Shown: positions 33,585-43,295 of the stretch, in pieces
Position numbering within the stretch: the first letter of the stretch is position 1
Layout of the letters: each line of letters opens with the position of its first letter
Source: Desulfobulbus sp.
Lineage (GTDB): Bacteria > Desulfobacterota > Desulfobulbia > Desulfobulbales > Desulfobulbaceae
DNA length: 64,000 nucleotides
Direction: 5' to 3'
Assembly: GCA_031280615.1 (NCBI GenBank)
Contig: JAITGO010000021.1
Span: 62,001-126,000 of the forward strand
The notes under the pieces: generated by a model
The model's input: the letters and a program-made list of their open reading frames with translations, nothing else
What the model was told of the DNA's origin: nothing
Database searches by the model: none
Position numbers and translations under genes: made by a program

Positions 33585-34658
33585 ATGCCAGCCAATGGCG
33601 TTCGGGCAACACAAATGCTTACGACAGGAAAGAGGTGCACATTGGAAACGAACGCAAAAATGTTCTGGACAGGCCTATCACCCGATGAAGCAAGGGAAGC
33701 CCTTGTCAACAAAGACAAGTCCATGAAAGACAAACGGATGACGCTCAAGGAGGCAGTTTCCCGTTTCGTCAAGCCTGGCGACAACGTTGGTATCGGCGGC
33801 TTTGTCAATATCCGTCAACCAATTGCCATCTGCCATGAAATGATCCGGCAGGGATTCAAGGACCTCACCCTCTCCTTTCAATCTGCCGGCATGGCCCCGG
33901 AACTGCTGGCCGGCGCCATGATGGCACGTCCCGATCATTGCTCGATCAAGCGGATCGAGTTGGCCTACTGGGGCCACGAGGCCTTCGGCCTGGCACAGGC
34001 CTGGCGTTATCTGGCCGAGCGCGGCATGATCGAGTTCGAGGACTGGAGCAACTATAACATGTCGGCCCGCTTCAAGGCCGGCGCCATGGGCCTGCCCTTC
34101 ATTCCCACCCGCGGACCGTTGGCCGGCGACATCAAGAACACCAGCCGCACCAAGATCGTCGACTGTCCCTTCACCAACCGTCCCATCGCCCTGCTCCCGG
34201 CCAGCAACCCCAATGTGGCCCTGATCCATGTCCAGGCCGCCGACATGTACGGCAACTGCATCATCCGGGGCACCGATGCCACCTGCGCCGAAATCTCCAT
34301 GGCGGCAGCCCATACCATAGTGACCTGCGAACAGCTTGTCTCCCACGAACTGCTCGTCAGCAATCCGAAGGATATCATGATTCCGTTCCCGGCGGTTGAC
34401 GCGGTCATCCACGTGCCGTTCGGCGCCTATCCGGGTGCCTGCCGCCGCCACTACTATTTCAATGGTGACGCCATTCGCGAATACCTCGGCTGTATTGCTC
34501 CGATGGTCAAAGGCGGTTCCGCAGATGGATTGAAAGCCTGGTTCGACGAAAATATCTTCGGCGTAGAAACCTTCGAGGACTATATCGAGAAATTCTCGAC
34601 CAAGAAGCTGATTGCCGACCAGCTCGCAGAGGCCTACCACTGCGAACGTCTGGCGTAA
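33585..34658 (+). CDS. CoA-transferase subunit A (glutaconate CoA-transferase family)
   Basis: 357 residues from ATG 33585, behind AGGGGGAACCGG. Other in-frame ATGs (33615, 33660, 33723) lack ribosome sites. The core begins RMTLKEAVSRFVKPGDNVGIGGFVNIRQPI, the usual GctA start, after an N-terminal extension of about 50 residues. FQSAGMAPELLAGAMM, GLPFIPTRGPLAGDI and NPNVALIHVQAADMYGNCIIRG are family landmarks. With subunit B it forms an A2B2-type CoA-transferase with the CoA-thioester on subunit B. Neighbouring methylmalonyl-CoA enzymes suggest the acid pair is propionate/succinate-like rather than glutaconate (inference from context). Confidence 0.88.
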   Translation: MPANGVRATQMLTTGKRCTLETNAKMFWTGLSPDEAREALVNKDKSMKDKRMTLKEAVSRFVKPGDNVGIGGFVNIRQPIAICHEMIRQGFKDLTLSFQSAGMAPELLAGAMMARPDHCSIKRIELAYWGHEAFGLAQAWRYLAERGMIEFEDWSNYNMSARFKAGAMGLPFIPTRGPLAGDIKNTSRTKIVDCPFTNRPIALLPASNPNVALIHVQAADMYGNCIIRGTDATCAEISMAAAHTIVTCEQLVSHELLVSNPKDIMIPFPAVDAVIHVPFGAYPGACRRHYYFNGDAIREYLGCIAPMVKGGSADGLKAWFDENIFGVETFEDYIEKFSTKKLIADQLAEAYHCERLA

Positions 34659-34704
34659 TACGGCGGGTCATCAATCATACGGAACTTTTGCATAAGGAGT
34701 CATC

Positions 34705-35505
34705 ATGACAGTTTCAACGGATTACACCGCCCAGGAAATCATTGTTGTGGCGGGTGCTAAAATTCTGGAAGACAATAAAATCGTCTTTGTCGGAACCGGC
34801 CTCCCCATGGTGGCCTCGCTCCTGGCCGTTCTGACCCATGCCCCGGGCCTGATCCCGGTCTTCGAGGCAGGTGCCGTCGGTCCGCCCTTGAAGCACGGCC
34901 TGCCCATCTCGGTCGGCGACTCCAAGACCTTCACCGGCGCTTCCTACGTGAAGGGCTTGAATGGCGCTTTTGAGCTGACCCAGCGCGGTTTTGCCGATTT
35001 CGGATTCATCGGCGGCGCCGAGGTGGATATGTACGGCAACCTCAACTCGACCATGATGGGCGACTTTCCGGCTGGCTACGGCAAACCGAAAGTCCGCCTG
35101 CCGGGTTCCGGCGGTGCCAGCGACATGGCCGCCTCCTGCGAGCGGACCATCCTGATCGTCCCCCACGACAAGAAAAAATTCAACCAGAAGCTGTCCTACG
35201 TGACCAGCCCCGGCCATCTCGACGGCAGCCCCGGTGCCCGCCAGAAAGCCGGCATGCAGGGTAAGGGTCCGTATCGGCTGATCACCACCAGGGGTATTTT
35301 CGACTTCGAGGAGAAGAGCAAGAGAATGCGCATCCTCCACACCTTCCCCGGAGAAACGGTTGAATCCATCCAGGAGAATACCGGATTCGAGCTGCTGGTG
35401 GCACCGGATGTCACCCAGTTCGCGGCCCCGACGGTTGAAGAAGTCCGCCTGATCCGCGAAGTCGTGGATCCGAACGGCGCCTTTGTCAAACGCGCTGCCA
35501 AATAA
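34705..35505 (+). CDS. CoA-transferase subunit B (glutaconate CoA-transferase family)
   Basis: 266 residues; the start ATG follows AAGGAGTCATC. PVFEAGAVG carries Glu54, which matches the position of the catalytic Glu54 known in Acidaminococcus GctB, so the active site appears intact. GGAEVDMYGNLNSTMMGD and LPGSGGASDMAASC are typical of the family. The gene follows subunit A after 46 bases and is closed by a long hairpin. Its partner is the upstream subunit; cytoplasmic. It probably activates or recycles CoA for the methylmalonyl-CoA pathway. Confidence 0.9.
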   Translation: MTVSTDYTAQEIIVVAGAKILEDNKIVFVGTGLPMVASLLAVLTHAPGLIPVFEAGAVGPPLKHGLPISVGDSKTFTGASYVKGLNGAFELTQRGFADFGFIGGAEVDMYGNLNSTMMGDFPAGYGKPKVRLPGSGGASDMAASCERTILIVPHDKKKFNQKLSYVTSPGHLDGSPGARQKAGMQGKGPYRLITTRGIFDFEEKSKRMRILHTFPGETVESIQENTGFELLVAPDVTQFAAPTVEEVRLIREVVDPNGAFVKRAAK

Positions 35506-35517
35506 GTGAGGACCGCC

Positions 35518-35568
35518 CGGGCAGTGCCGCTTTTTGGCGGCACTGCCCGAATTGCACGATTTTTTTTG
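35518..35568 (+). terminator. Hairpin with delayed T-run after CoA-transferase subunit B
   Basis: Perfect 13-bp arms CGGGCAGTGCCGC / GCGGCACTGCCCG (35518-35549) with a T-rich loop; the T-run (35560-35567) begins about ten bases after the stem, so termination may be partial. Confidence 0.65.
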
Positions 35569-35807
35569 TTTTTGCCAAGAAATTCACTTTTGACATTTTA
35601 GCATTGCAGCATCTTGTACCGCATCTCAGCCACACAGACTCAACCAGGCCGTCGACACTTAAGAAAATACATGCTGTCCGTCGGGTTGACTCCCACGGGC
35701 ATGCGGCAGATTGCGCCCATCGGTTCCGAGGCGTTTTTCGTTGGCAACAGTACCTTTGAATTCCTTTCATTATCCGATCAAACACCCACCACAAAGGAGC
35801 TTATAGC

Positions 35808-36218
35808 ATGAAAATTCTCAAAATCGATCATCTCGGCATCGCTGTCCCCAACATGGACGAAGGCAAAAAATTCTGGGCCGACGTTCTGGGCCTCAAAGTG
35901 GAAGGTTCCGAGACCGTAGAAGAGCAGAAGGTCACCACTGTTTTTCTGCCGGTTGGCGACAGTGAAGTCGAGCTGCTGGTTTCCACCTCCCCCGATGGTC
36001 CGATCGCCAAATTCATCGAGAAAAACGGTGGCAAGGGCGGCTTCCAGCATGTGGCCTTCCGGGTGGAGAACATTGAGGAAGCCCTGAAGGAGCTGCAGGA
36101 AAAAGGCGTGGCCCTGATCGACAAGACCCCGCGCATAGGTGCCGGCGGCGCCAAGATCGCCTTCCTGCATCCTAAGGCCACCGGCGGCGTTCTGGTCGAG
36201 ATTTCCGAGCGCAACTAA
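35808..36218 (+). CDS. mce: Methylmalonyl-CoA epimerase
   Basis: 136 residues, the normal size. It is a vicinal-oxygen-chelate fold protein starting MKILKIDHLGIAVPNMDEG. Probable metal ligands are His8, His81 (FQHVAFRV) and Glu131 (VLVEISE). The TPRIGAGGAKIAFLHPKATGGVLVE segment is typical of the family. It converts (S)- to (R)-methylmalonyl-CoA, feeding the adjacent mutase. The start ATG follows AAAGGAGCTTATAGC. A 302-base gap separates it from the CoA-transferase gene and contains a hairpin and a TTGACA (35590-35595), so it may have its own promoter. Confidence 0.93.
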   Translation: MKILKIDHLGIAVPNMDEGKKFWADVLGLKVEGSETVEEQKVTTVFLPVGDSEVELLVSTSPDGPIAKFIEKNGGKGGFQHVAFRVENIEEALKELQEKGVALIDKTPRIGAGGAKIAFLHPKATGGVLVEISERN

Positions 36219-36280
36219 CACACCATGCTTCCCGGTTTTCGCGGCAACGAAAGCCAGGACGGCTGACCGATTCGGACGGT

Positions 36281-36330
36281 ACCGACATCCGGTTCCTTAA
36301 GGGGCCGGATGTCGGTGTTCCGGCTTTTTT
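36281..36330 (+). terminator. Intrinsic terminator after methylmalonyl-CoA epimerase
   Basis: Perfect 12-bp arms ACCGACATCCGG / CCGGATGTCGGT (36281-36316) around a 12-base loop; GTTCCGGC and six T follow, ending at 36330. Confidence 0.65.
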
Positions 36331-36376
36331 CAACTTGGGGATAATCCCTTAAGATAAACAACAAGGAGTAAGCGAC

Positions 36377-38524
36377 ATGGCAACAGGATATGAGCAATGG
36401 CTTGAAATGGCTACCAAGCAGATGAAGGGCAAATCCCCTGACACGCTGAACTGGAAGTCTCCGGAAGGCATTACCGTCAAACCGCTGTATACCGGTGAGG
36501 ACACCCAGAATCTCGAGGCCCTCAGCATGTTTCCCGGCATGGCCCCCTATACCCGCGGCCCGATGGCTACCATGTATGCCGGCCGTCCCTGGACCATCCG
36601 TCAATACGCTGGTTTTTCCACCGCCAAAGCGTCCAACGAATTTTATCGCAAGAACCTCGCCGCCGGCCAAAAAGGCCTGTCGGTTGCTTTCAGCCTTTCC
36701 ACCCATCGCGGCTACGACTCGGACAACCCCCGCGTGGCCGGCGACATCGGTAAAGCAGGCGTGGCCATCGACTCGATCGAGGACATGAAGATCCTGTTCG
36801 ACGGCATCCCGCTGGATCAGATGTCCGTTTCCATGACCATGAACGGCGCGGTTATCCCGATTCTGGCCATGTGGATCGGTGCCGCCGAGGAGCAGGGTGT
36901 CAAGCAGGAAGAACTGCAGGGTACCATCCAGAACGACATCCTCAAAGAGTACCTGACCCGGAACACCTACATCTATCCGCCGGAACCCTCCATGCGGATT
37001 ATCTCCGACATCATGGCGTTCAGCTCCAAGAACATGCCTAAATACAACACCATCTCCATCAGTGGCTACCACATCATGGAAGCTGGTGCCGACTCGGTTC
37101 TTCAGACCGCCTTCACCCTGGCCGACGGTGTCGAGTACGTACGCGCCGCCATCAAGGCCGGCATGGATGTCGATACCTTTGCGCCCCGCTTGAGCTTCTT
37201 CTTCGGCATCGGCATGAACTTCTTCATGGAAATCGCCATGCTCCGTGCCGCTCGTTACCTGTGGTACAAGCAAATGCAGCAGTTCAACCCGAAGAAGCCC
37301 CAATCTTCGATGCTGCGCACCCACTGCCAGACCTCCGGCTGGTCGCTCACCGAGCAGGATCCGTACAACAACGTCATCCGCACCACCATCGAGGCCCTGG
37401 CCGCTGCCCTGGGCGGCACCCAGTCGCTGCACACCAACTCGTTTGACGAGGCCGTTTGTCTGCCGACCGAGTTCTCCGCTCGCATCGCCCGGAACACCCA
37501 GATCATCATCCAAGAAGAGACCCACGTCTGTAAGGTGGCCGATCCGCTGGGCGGCTCCTATTACATCGAGTGGCTGACCAACCAGATCGTGCAGGGCGCC
37601 GAGAAGATCATCAACGAGATCGAAGAGCTGGGCGGCATGGCCAAGGCCATCGCTTCCGGCATGCCGAAACTGCGCATCGAAGAATCCGCCGCCCGCCGCC
37701 AGGCTCGTATCGACCAAGGCAAGGATGTCATCGTCGGTGTCAACAAGTACCGCCTCAAAGACGAGAAGCTCGACTTCGAAATCCTCGAGGTCCCGGATTC
37801 GGTTCGTCTCGAGCAGATCGATCGTATCAACCACATCAAAAAGACCCGCGACAACGCCAAGTGCCAGGCTTGCCTCGAGGCCGTCACCAAGGCAGCCAGC
37901 GGCAACGGCAACCTCCTGGAAGTCGCCATCGCCGCCGCCAAAGCCAGAGCAACCGTTGGAGAAATTTCTGACGCCATGGAAAAAGTATTCGGCCGTTTCG
38001 TGGCCACCACCCAATGTGTATCCGGCGCGTACTCTTCCGAGTACAGCGAGGCCGGCAGCGATTCCGCCCAGGTCATCGAAGGACTGCGCAAGCGGACCAA
38101 CGATTTTATGGCCAAAACCGGCCGCCGACCGCGTATCCTTGTCACCAAGATGGGACAGGACGGCCATGACCGCGGTATCAAGGTTGTCGCCTCCTCGTAT
38201 GCCGACCTCGGATTCGACGTCGACATCAGCCCGATGTTCCAGACTCCCGAAGAAGCCGCCAAGATGGCCATCGAGAACGACGTTCACATCGTCGGCGCTT
38301 CCTCGCTGGCAGCCGGCCACAAAACCCTGGTTCCCGAACTCATTCAGAAGCTGAAAGAGAAGGGCGCCGGCGAGATCATGGTGGTTGCCGGTGGCGTTAT
38401 CCCGCCGAGCGACTATCAATTCCTCTTTGACGCCGGCTGCAAGGGCATCTACGGCCCCGGCACCCCAATCACCGAGTCCGCCGGCAAGGTCATGGACATG
38501 CTGGAGGCAAAGTATTGTAAATAA
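36377..38524 (+). CDS. Methylmalonyl-CoA mutase, large (B12-binding) subunit
   Basis: 715 residues. The N-terminal TIM barrel binds the CoA ester ([62 protein letters not shown]). The C-terminal cobalamin domain (about 585-715) has the DxHxxG motif in QDGHDRGIK (His597 as lower Co ligand), then [17 protein letters not shown] and [24 protein letters not shown]. The start follows ACAAGGAGTAAGCGAC. It interconverts (R)-methylmalonyl-CoA and succinyl-CoA with adenosylcobalamin. No small beta subunit gene adjoins it, so a homodimer of the large chain is likely. MeaB follows. Confidence 0.96.
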   Translation: MATGYEQWLEMATKQMKGKSPDTLNWKSPEGITVKPLYTGEDTQNLEALSMFPGMAPYTRGPMATMYAGRPWTIRQYAGFSTAKASNEFYRKNLAAGQKGLSVAFSLSTHRGYDSDNPRVAGDIGKAGVAIDSIEDMKILFDGIPLDQMSVSMTMNGAVIPILAMWIGAAEEQGVKQEELQGTIQNDILKEYLTRNTYIYPPEPSMRIISDIMAFSSKNMPKYNTISISGYHIMEAGADSVLQTAFTLADGVEYVRAAIKAGMDVDTFAPRLSFFFGIGMNFFMEIAMLRAARYLWYKQMQQFNPKKPQSSMLRTHCQTSGWSLTEQDPYNNVIRTTIEALAAALGGTQSLHTNSFDEAVCLPTEFSARIARNTQIIIQEETHVCKVADPLGGSYYIEWLTNQIVQGAEKIINEIEELGGMAKAIASGMPKLRIEESAARRQARIDQGKDVIVGVNKYRLKDEKLDFEILEVPDSVRLEQIDRINHIKKTRDNAKCQACLEAVTKAASGNGNLLEVAIAAAKARATVGEISDAMEKVFGRFVATTQCVSGAYSSEYSEAGSDSAQVIEGLRKRTNDFMAKTGRRPRILVTKMGQDGHDRGIKVVASSYADLGFDVDISPMFQTPEEAAKMAIENDVHIVGASSLAAGHKTLVPELIQKLKEKGAGEIMVVAGGVIPPSDYQFLFDAGCKGIYGPGTPITESAGKVMDMLEAKYCK

Positions 38525-38555
38525 GCAGTAACAGTTCCGCATATTGGCACGAAGG

Positions 38556-38590
38556 CAAACGGACGGGCGACAATCCGTCCGTTTGTTTTT
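38556..38590 (+). terminator. Intrinsic terminator between the mutase and meaB
   Basis: Perfect 11-bp arms CAAACGGACGG / CCGTCCGTTTG (38556-38585), 8-base loop, then five T. It lies between two genes expected to be coexpressed, so it may set the mutase/MeaB ratio. Confidence 0.75.
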
Positions 38591-38621
38591 CGCACGACGC
38601 AACCCTTACCAACGGTCAGAT

Positions 38622-39611
38622 ATGCATAAAGATCCCAGTTACTACATCCAAGGCGTCCTGGACAACAATCGCCTGATGCTCGCCCGGGCCATCACCCTGG
38701 TCGAAAGCATTCTTCCCTCGCATCAGGAAATTGCCAAACATGTCATCAATGAGCTGCTCCCACACACCGGCAAGGCGGTACGGCTGGGAATCACCGGCGT
38801 GCCCGGTGCCGGCAAGAGCACCTTCATCGAAAGTTTTGGCACCATGCTGACCACCCTTGGCCTCAGGGTAGCTGTTCTTGCCATCGACCCCAGTTCAACC
38901 CGCAGCGGCGGTTCCATTCTCGGCGACAAAACCCGTATGGAGAAGCTGGCGGTCAACGACATGGCCTTCATCAGGCCTTCCCCTTCCGGTGGCAGCCTTG
39001 GCGGCGTTGCCCGGAAAACCCGTGAATCCATGCTGATCTGCGAGGCAGCCGGATTCGACGTCATCATCGTTGAGACCGTCGGCGTGGGGCAGTCGGAAAC
39101 CACGGTCGCCTCGATGGTCGATTTCTTTCTGGTGCTCCAGATCTCCGGTGCCGGCGACGAACTCCAAGGAATCAAGAAAGGCGTCTTGGAAGTCGCCGAT
39201 GCCATCGTGGTCAACAAGGCGGACGGCGACAATATCAACCGTGCAAAATTAGCGAAAAAACAGTACGAAACCGCCCTTCACCTGGTTACGCCCTCTTCGC
39301 CCAACTGGGCACCTCCGGTCATGACCTGCAGCGCTCTTGAAGAAGTGGGCCTGATGGATGTCTGGACCACCATCAACAATCACAAGAAAATCATGACCGC
39401 CTCCGGCGAATTGGACAAGAAACGCCAGGATCAGGCTATGAGTTGGATGTGGTTTTTAGTGAACGAGGGGCTGGAACGCTGGTTTTATCAACATCCCGAA
39501 ATCCAGAAATTGCTCCCCGCGATCAAGCAGCGGGTCGAGACCGGCACCATGGCACCCACCCGTGCCGCCGACGAGCTGGTGGAAATACTTGGCAAGGACT
39601 TACTTTTGTAA
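38622..39611 (+). CDS. meaB: Methylmalonyl-CoA mutase-associated GTPase MeaB
   Basis: 329 residues from ATG 38622. A start at 38544 would run through the terminator hairpin and is rejected. The G3E-type P-loop is GVPGAGKST (59-67); other landmarks are LAIDPSSTRSGGSILGDKTRM, ETVGVGQSET (switch region), DELQGIKKGVLEVADAIVVNKADGDN (NKAD base motif) and TCSALEEVGL. MeaB gates cobalamin loading and protects the mutase from inactivation, which fits its place right after the mutase gene. The ribosome site is weak (GGTCAG). Followed by a clear terminator. Confidence 0.95.
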   Translation: MHKDPSYYIQGVLDNNRLMLARAITLVESILPSHQEIAKHVINELLPHTGKAVRLGITGVPGAGKSTFIESFGTMLTTLGLRVAVLAIDPSSTRSGGSILGDKTRMEKLAVNDMAFIRPSPSGGSLGGVARKTRESMLICEAAGFDVIIVETVGVGQSETTVASMVDFFLVLQISGAGDELQGIKKGVLEVADAIVVNKADGDNINRAKLAKKQYETALHLVTPSSPNWAPPVMTCSALEEVGLMDVWTTINNHKKIMTASGELDKKRQDQAMSWMWFLVNEGLERWFYQHPEIQKLLPAIKQRVETGTMAPTRAADELVEILGKDLLL

Positions 39612-39640
39612 ATATTTCTTCCTTTTGCCCGATTTTTCAT

Positions 39641-39677
39641 GCCTTCTCGGCCATCTTGGGCCGGGAAGGCTTTTTTT
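39641..39677 (+). terminator. Intrinsic terminator after meaB
   Basis: GCCTTCTCGGCC pairs with GGCCGGGAAGGC (12 pairs, one G-U, 39641-39670), followed by seven T. Confidence 0.8.
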
Positions 39678-39910
39678 GTTCTGACGGTCGGACGATACGA
39701 GGCCCGACCGTGGCGCCGGAACACTGCGCCTCCGGCGGCATCATCCCGACCAACCGCCATAAAACCCCTTGACGCTCCCCACCAGGAAGAGTATATACGG
39801 CAAACCGAAAAACGGTCGGTACCGGAAGCGTGGCAACGGAGGTTGTCTTTTCGGTTCCCCCCCATATTACCAGGTGGCTGTTTTTCGCTTATCCCATGCT
39901 CATCGGTTGA

Positions 39911-40015
39911 TAGCCGGGTCCCGGGCAATAAGGAATCACAAACCCCGTCAGGTCCGGAAGGAAGCAGCGGTAGTGGCCCTCCTTATGTGTCCGGGGGTGC
40001 CCGGCTATCTTTTTT
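39911..40015 (+). ncRNA. ffs: Small bacterial signal recognition particle RNA (4.5S type)
   Basis: The conserved Ffh-binding apical domain GTCAGGTCCGGAAGGAAGCAGC is present at 39947-39968 (symmetric loop and GGAA tetraloop). The closing helix pairs TAGCCGGG-type sequence from 39911 with CCCGGCTA ending at 40008, and a T-run follows (40009-40015). Length about 100 bases, no Alu domain. Location directly before dnaX-ybaB-recR is common in bacteria. Ends are estimated to within a few bases. Confidence 0.93.
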
Positions 40016-40066
40016 CACGGCGAGCGCCAACCTCGTATCCCCGATCCTTGACCGCCGGTATCCGCC

Positions 40067-42031
40067 GTGTCGTACCTTGTTCTCGCCAGAAAATCGCGCC
40101 CGCAGTCCTTCGCCGAAGTCGTGGGCCAGAGACCGGTGGTCCGCACCCTGCAAAACGCCCTTGCCCAGAACCGGGTTCCCCATGCCCTGATTTTCAGCGG
40201 TGTCCGCGGCACCGGCAAAACCACCCTGGCGCGCATCATGGCCAAGGCCCTGAACTGCGAACAGGGGCCGGCGGCCGAACCGTGCAATGCCTGCCGTTCC
40301 TGCCGGGAGATCACCGAAGGGACCAGCATCGATTTGCAGGAAGTGGACGGCGCCTCCAACCGCGGTATTCAGGAAATCCGCGAGTTGAAGGAAAAAATCC
40401 GCTTCATGCCCACCAACTCGCGCTTCAAGATCATCATCATCGACGAGGTGCACATGTTGACCACCGAGGCCTTCAACGCCCTGTTGAAGACCTTGGAGGA
40501 ACCGCCCGGCCACGTCTATTTCATGTTCGCCACTACCGAACTGCACAAGGTGCCGGTGACCATTCTCTCCCGTTGCCAACGCTACGAACTCAAACGAATC
40601 GGCCACCGGGAGCTGGCCACCCACTTCCTGCGCCTTGCTGAAATGGAAGGGGTGCGGATGGAACCCGCGGCTGTGGAGATGATCGTACGCGAATCGGGCG
40701 GCAGTGTCCGGGACGGGCTCAGCCTGCTGGACCAGATCTTCTCCTATTGCGGCCAGGAAGTCCGGACCGAAGAGGTGGTCGAGGTTCTCGGCCTGGTGAG
40801 CCACCAGTTGGTGGCCGAGGTCGGAGATGCGCTTTTGCGCGGCGATTTGGCCGCGATCTATGCCCTGCTCGATGCGATGTATGCCCACGGGTCGGACAGC
40901 AGACGGTTCAGCAACGATCTCCTGGCCTGGTTTCGCGCCCTGGTGGTCTGCAAGGTCAGCCGGGAACCCTACCAGATGCTCGAGGTGAGCGAAGACGAGT
41001 TGCAGGAGTTGATGCGGGTTGCAGCGGCGCATTCATTGGAAACCCTGACCGCCCTGTTCAACCTGCTTCTTGACGGCCTGGAAAAAGCTGCCTTTTCCCA
41101 ACAGCCGCGGCTGGCCCTGGAGATGGTCTGCATCCGCGCCGTCCAATTCCGGGACGTGGTGCCGGTCGCCGACCTGATCGCCCGCCTGGACCAGGTGCTG
41201 GACAACACGCCCATCGACACCATTTTGCGGCAACCGACTGCTTCTGCGCCCCGGCCAAAGCCGCAAACCAGCGCTGCGCCGCCGACCGCGCAACCTGCAC
41301 CGCCGCTTGCCCCCACCCGCTCCGAGCCATCGTCCTTGCCGGCCAGCAGCCCAGTGGAACCGCCCCCCCCGCAAGACCAGGCCACAGCAGCAAAGCCGAC
41401 CATCGCCCCTCCAGCCCAGCCGCTCCCTGCCGAGCGGCCCGTGCCGCCGGAACAGCCACAGCCACCACCTCCGACGGAGTCCCAGGCCTCCCCTGCCCCA
41501 GCCGCCGCACCGGAAGAACGCCCGACCGTCCAGCCCAAACCGCCTGAGCCGGCGAAAAAACGTATCCGCCAAAATTGGGATGCATTCCTCAAGTATGTGC
41601 GGGAACGGCAGCCCTGGGTCGCCGCCTCCCTGCAGATGGCCGATTCCGTGGACCGCCAGGGTGAGGAATTGATCATCCGTTTTGCCGACAGCAGCGATTG
41701 CACTCTGTTGAAACAGCGCAATGCCATCAATGACCTGACCGAATTCGTGCTCGATTTCTTCCAAGAAAACATGCGGATTCGCTACGAAGTCCCCGGTTCC
41801 GACGCATGCGCCGTCGATCCGGCCAACGGCCTGGCACCGCTCCAGGAGCGACGGGCCCTGGCCAGCGATCCCCTGGTGCTGACCGCGCTCGATGTCTTTA
41901 CCGGCCAGGTGGCTGAAATCCGTGTCGGCCAGCGGTATCGGGCTACAGCCGCGCCGCAGGCCATCCCCAAATCCGGCGACGAGCCTCCCATCGGACCGGA
42001 CGAAGAAGAACGAGACCCCCCGGTGCCCTGA
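40067..42031 (+). CDS. dnaX: DNA polymerase III subunit gamma/tau
   Basis: 654 residues from GTG 40067. AAA+ clamp-loader domain: Walker A GVRGTGKT (45-52), zinc-binding Cys64, Cys73, Cys76 and Cys79, IIIDEVHMLTTEAFNALLKTLEEPP (Walker B) and TTELHKVPVTILSRCQRYE (SRC sensor). Domain III follows to about 365. A Pro/Ala-rich linker (about 385-500) leads to a tau-like C-terminal domain (KKRIRQNWDAFLKYVRERQPWVAASLQMADSV). A run of six A at about 41556-41561 is the only slippery-looking site, and it is a poor match to frameshift heptamers, so gamma production is not claimed. It is followed after 36 bases by ybaB. Confidence 0.96.
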   Translation: MSYLVLARKSRPQSFAEVVGQRPVVRTLQNALAQNRVPHALIFSGVRGTGKTTLARIMAKALNCEQGPAAEPCNACRSCREITEGTSIDLQEVDGASNRGIQEIRELKEKIRFMPTNSRFKIIIIDEVHMLTTEAFNALLKTLEEPPGHVYFMFATTELHKVPVTILSRCQRYELKRIGHRELATHFLRLAEMEGVRMEPAAVEMIVRESGGSVRDGLSLLDQIFSYCGQEVRTEEVVEVLGLVSHQLVAEVGDALLRGDLAAIYALLDAMYAHGSDSRRFSNDLLAWFRALVVCKVSREPYQMLEVSEDELQELMRVAAAHSLETLTALFNLLLDGLEKAAFSQQPRLALEMVCIRAVQFRDVVPVADLIARLDQVLDNTPIDTILRQPTASAPRPKPQTSAAPPTAQPAPPLAPTRSEPSSLPASSPVEPPPPQDQATAAKPTIAPPAQPLPAERPVPPEQPQPPPPTESQASPAPAAAPEERPTVQPKPPEPAKKRIRQNWDAFLKYVRERQPWVAASLQMADSVDRQGEELIIRFADSSDCTLLKQRNAINDLTEFVLDFFQENMRIRYEVPGSDACAVDPANGLAPLQERRALASDPLVLTALDVFTGQVAEIRVGQRYRATAAPQAIPKSGDEPPIGPDEEERDPPVP

Positions 42032-42067
42032 CCGTTGGGCCCTCACATCAACCCGCATAGGTTTATC

Positions 42068-42376
42068 ATGAATATCAACGAATTGATGAAGCAAGCCCAG
42101 CAATTCCAGGAAAAATTGGCCACCGTGCAAAGCGATCTCGGCAACCAGCAGGTTTCCGGCTCCGCCGGGGCCGGCATGGTGGTGGCCACTCTCAACGGCC
42201 GGGGAAAGTTGCTCGGGATAGCCATTGAAAAGGCCCTGGTCCAGCCGGATAATGTCGAGATGCTTCAGGATCTGGTGGTTTCGGCGGTCAACGACGGGTT
42301 GAACAAGGCCAAGGAATTGGGCAAATCGGAGATGTCGCGCCTGACCGGCGGCTTCAATATTCCCGGACTGTTCTGA
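42068..42376 (+). CDS. ybaB: YbaB/EbfC family nucleoid-associated protein
   Basis: 102 residues from ATG 42068 (MNINELMKQAQQFQEKLA). The signature is the repeated small-residue stretch GSAGAGMVVATLNGRGKLLGIAIEKALV and VSAVNDGLNKAKEL. Homodimeric DNA-binding protein. Always found between dnaX and recR, as here; recR begins one base after its stop. Confidence 0.94.
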   Translation: MNINELMKQAQQFQEKLATVQSDLGNQQVSGSAGAGMVVATLNGRGKLLGIAIEKALVQPDNVEMLQDLVVSAVNDGLNKAKELGKSEMSRLTGGFNIPGLF

Positions 42377-42377
42377 G

Positions 42378-42989
42378 ATGCAGGTGATCCCACCGGCCCT
42401 GGAGCGGCTGATCGGCGACTTGACCAAGCTGCCCGGTATCGGCCGCAAGTCCGCCACCCGCCTGGCCCTGTACATCCTGCGCCGGCCGGCCGTCGATGCC
42501 AGGAACCTGGCCGACGACCTGCTGGCCCTGCACGAGGCCATCCGCCTCTGCCGCCACTGCTTCACCTTTTCCGAAACCGATCCCTGCGCCATTTGCGGCG
42601 ACCCCAGCCGCACCCCCCGGCTGGTGTGCGTGGTTGAGGAGCCCGGCGACCAAATCGCCATTGAAAGAACCGGCGCCTTTCGCGGCGTCTACCACATCCT
42701 GCACGGGGTGATCGCCCCCATGGACGGCATCGGACCGGCGGAATTGAAAATTCGCGAACTGCGGCAGCGGGTTGCCTCCGGCCGGGTCGACGAGGTACTG
42801 CTCGCCACCAGTTCGACCGTGCCGGGAGAGGCCACCGCCTCGTACCTTGCCGAACTGCTCAAGGATAGCCACGTCCGAATCAGCCGCCTGGCCTGCGGCA
42901 TTCCCATGGGCATGGATATCAAATACGCCGACGAACATACCCTGGCCAAGGCCATCGAATCCCGCCAACCGCTCAAACCGCTTGTCTGA
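42378..42989 (+). CDS. recR: Recombination mediator protein RecR
   Basis: 203 residues. Helix-hairpin-helix LTKLPGIGRKSATRLALYIL (about 16-35), zinc finger Cys58, Cys61, Cys70 and Cys73 (CRHCFTFSETDPCAIC), and a Toprim domain with VVEEPGDQIAIERTGAFRGVYHILHGVIAPMDGIGP. The C-terminal segment RLACGIPMGMDIKYADEHTLAKAI is typical. It acts with RecF/RecO to load RecA at gaps. Its start is one base past the ybaB stop, so translation is coupled. Confidence 0.96.
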   Translation: MQVIPPALERLIGDLTKLPGIGRKSATRLALYILRRPAVDARNLADDLLALHEAIRLCRHCFTFSETDPCAICGDPSRTPRLVCVVEEPGDQIAIERTGAFRGVYHILHGVIAPMDGIGPAELKIRELRQRVASGRVDEVLLATSSTVPGEATASYLAELLKDSHVRISRLACGIPMGMDIKYADEHTLAKAIESRQPLKPLV

Positions 42990-43295
42990 CTGTCTTCACT
43001 TGCTACCGGTGCCGTCATCGGCCGGCCGCAACGTTTCCTCCCGGCCCCTTGCCGTGGCAACCGGCATTATTTTGTTTGAAACGTTGACCTTTTTCCAATT
43101 GTCGCGTACAAATTTTTCGTATGGCGTCGTTTTTCAGAGCCAATAATTCCGGTGGCGGCGCATGGTCCCGTCCCATTGTTCCTTGCGTCCATTGCCTCAG
43201 GCCGGCGTGATTCGCGGCCGCAACGGCACTCGGTTCGCCGCCCTTTATCGGCATGCGCCGGCCGGCGATGCCTGAACATCAGCAAGGAGATCGCG
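42990..43295. other. Intergenic region, nothing recognised
   Basis: No gene, repeat or convincing promoter was seen; moderately GC-rich sequence between recR and the macrodomain gene. No hairpin with a T-run follows recR. Confidence 0.5.

Noticed and set aside
35590..35618. Possible promoter (TTGACA) upstream of the epimerase gene
   Set aside because: The -35 is good, but no acceptable -10 lies at 16-18 bases, so it was not listed as a feature.
41553..41565. Possible programmed frameshift site (six A) in dnaX
   Set aside because: The codon phase gives G-AAA-AAA, a poor slippery heptamer, with no clear downstream stem; gamma-form production is not supported.
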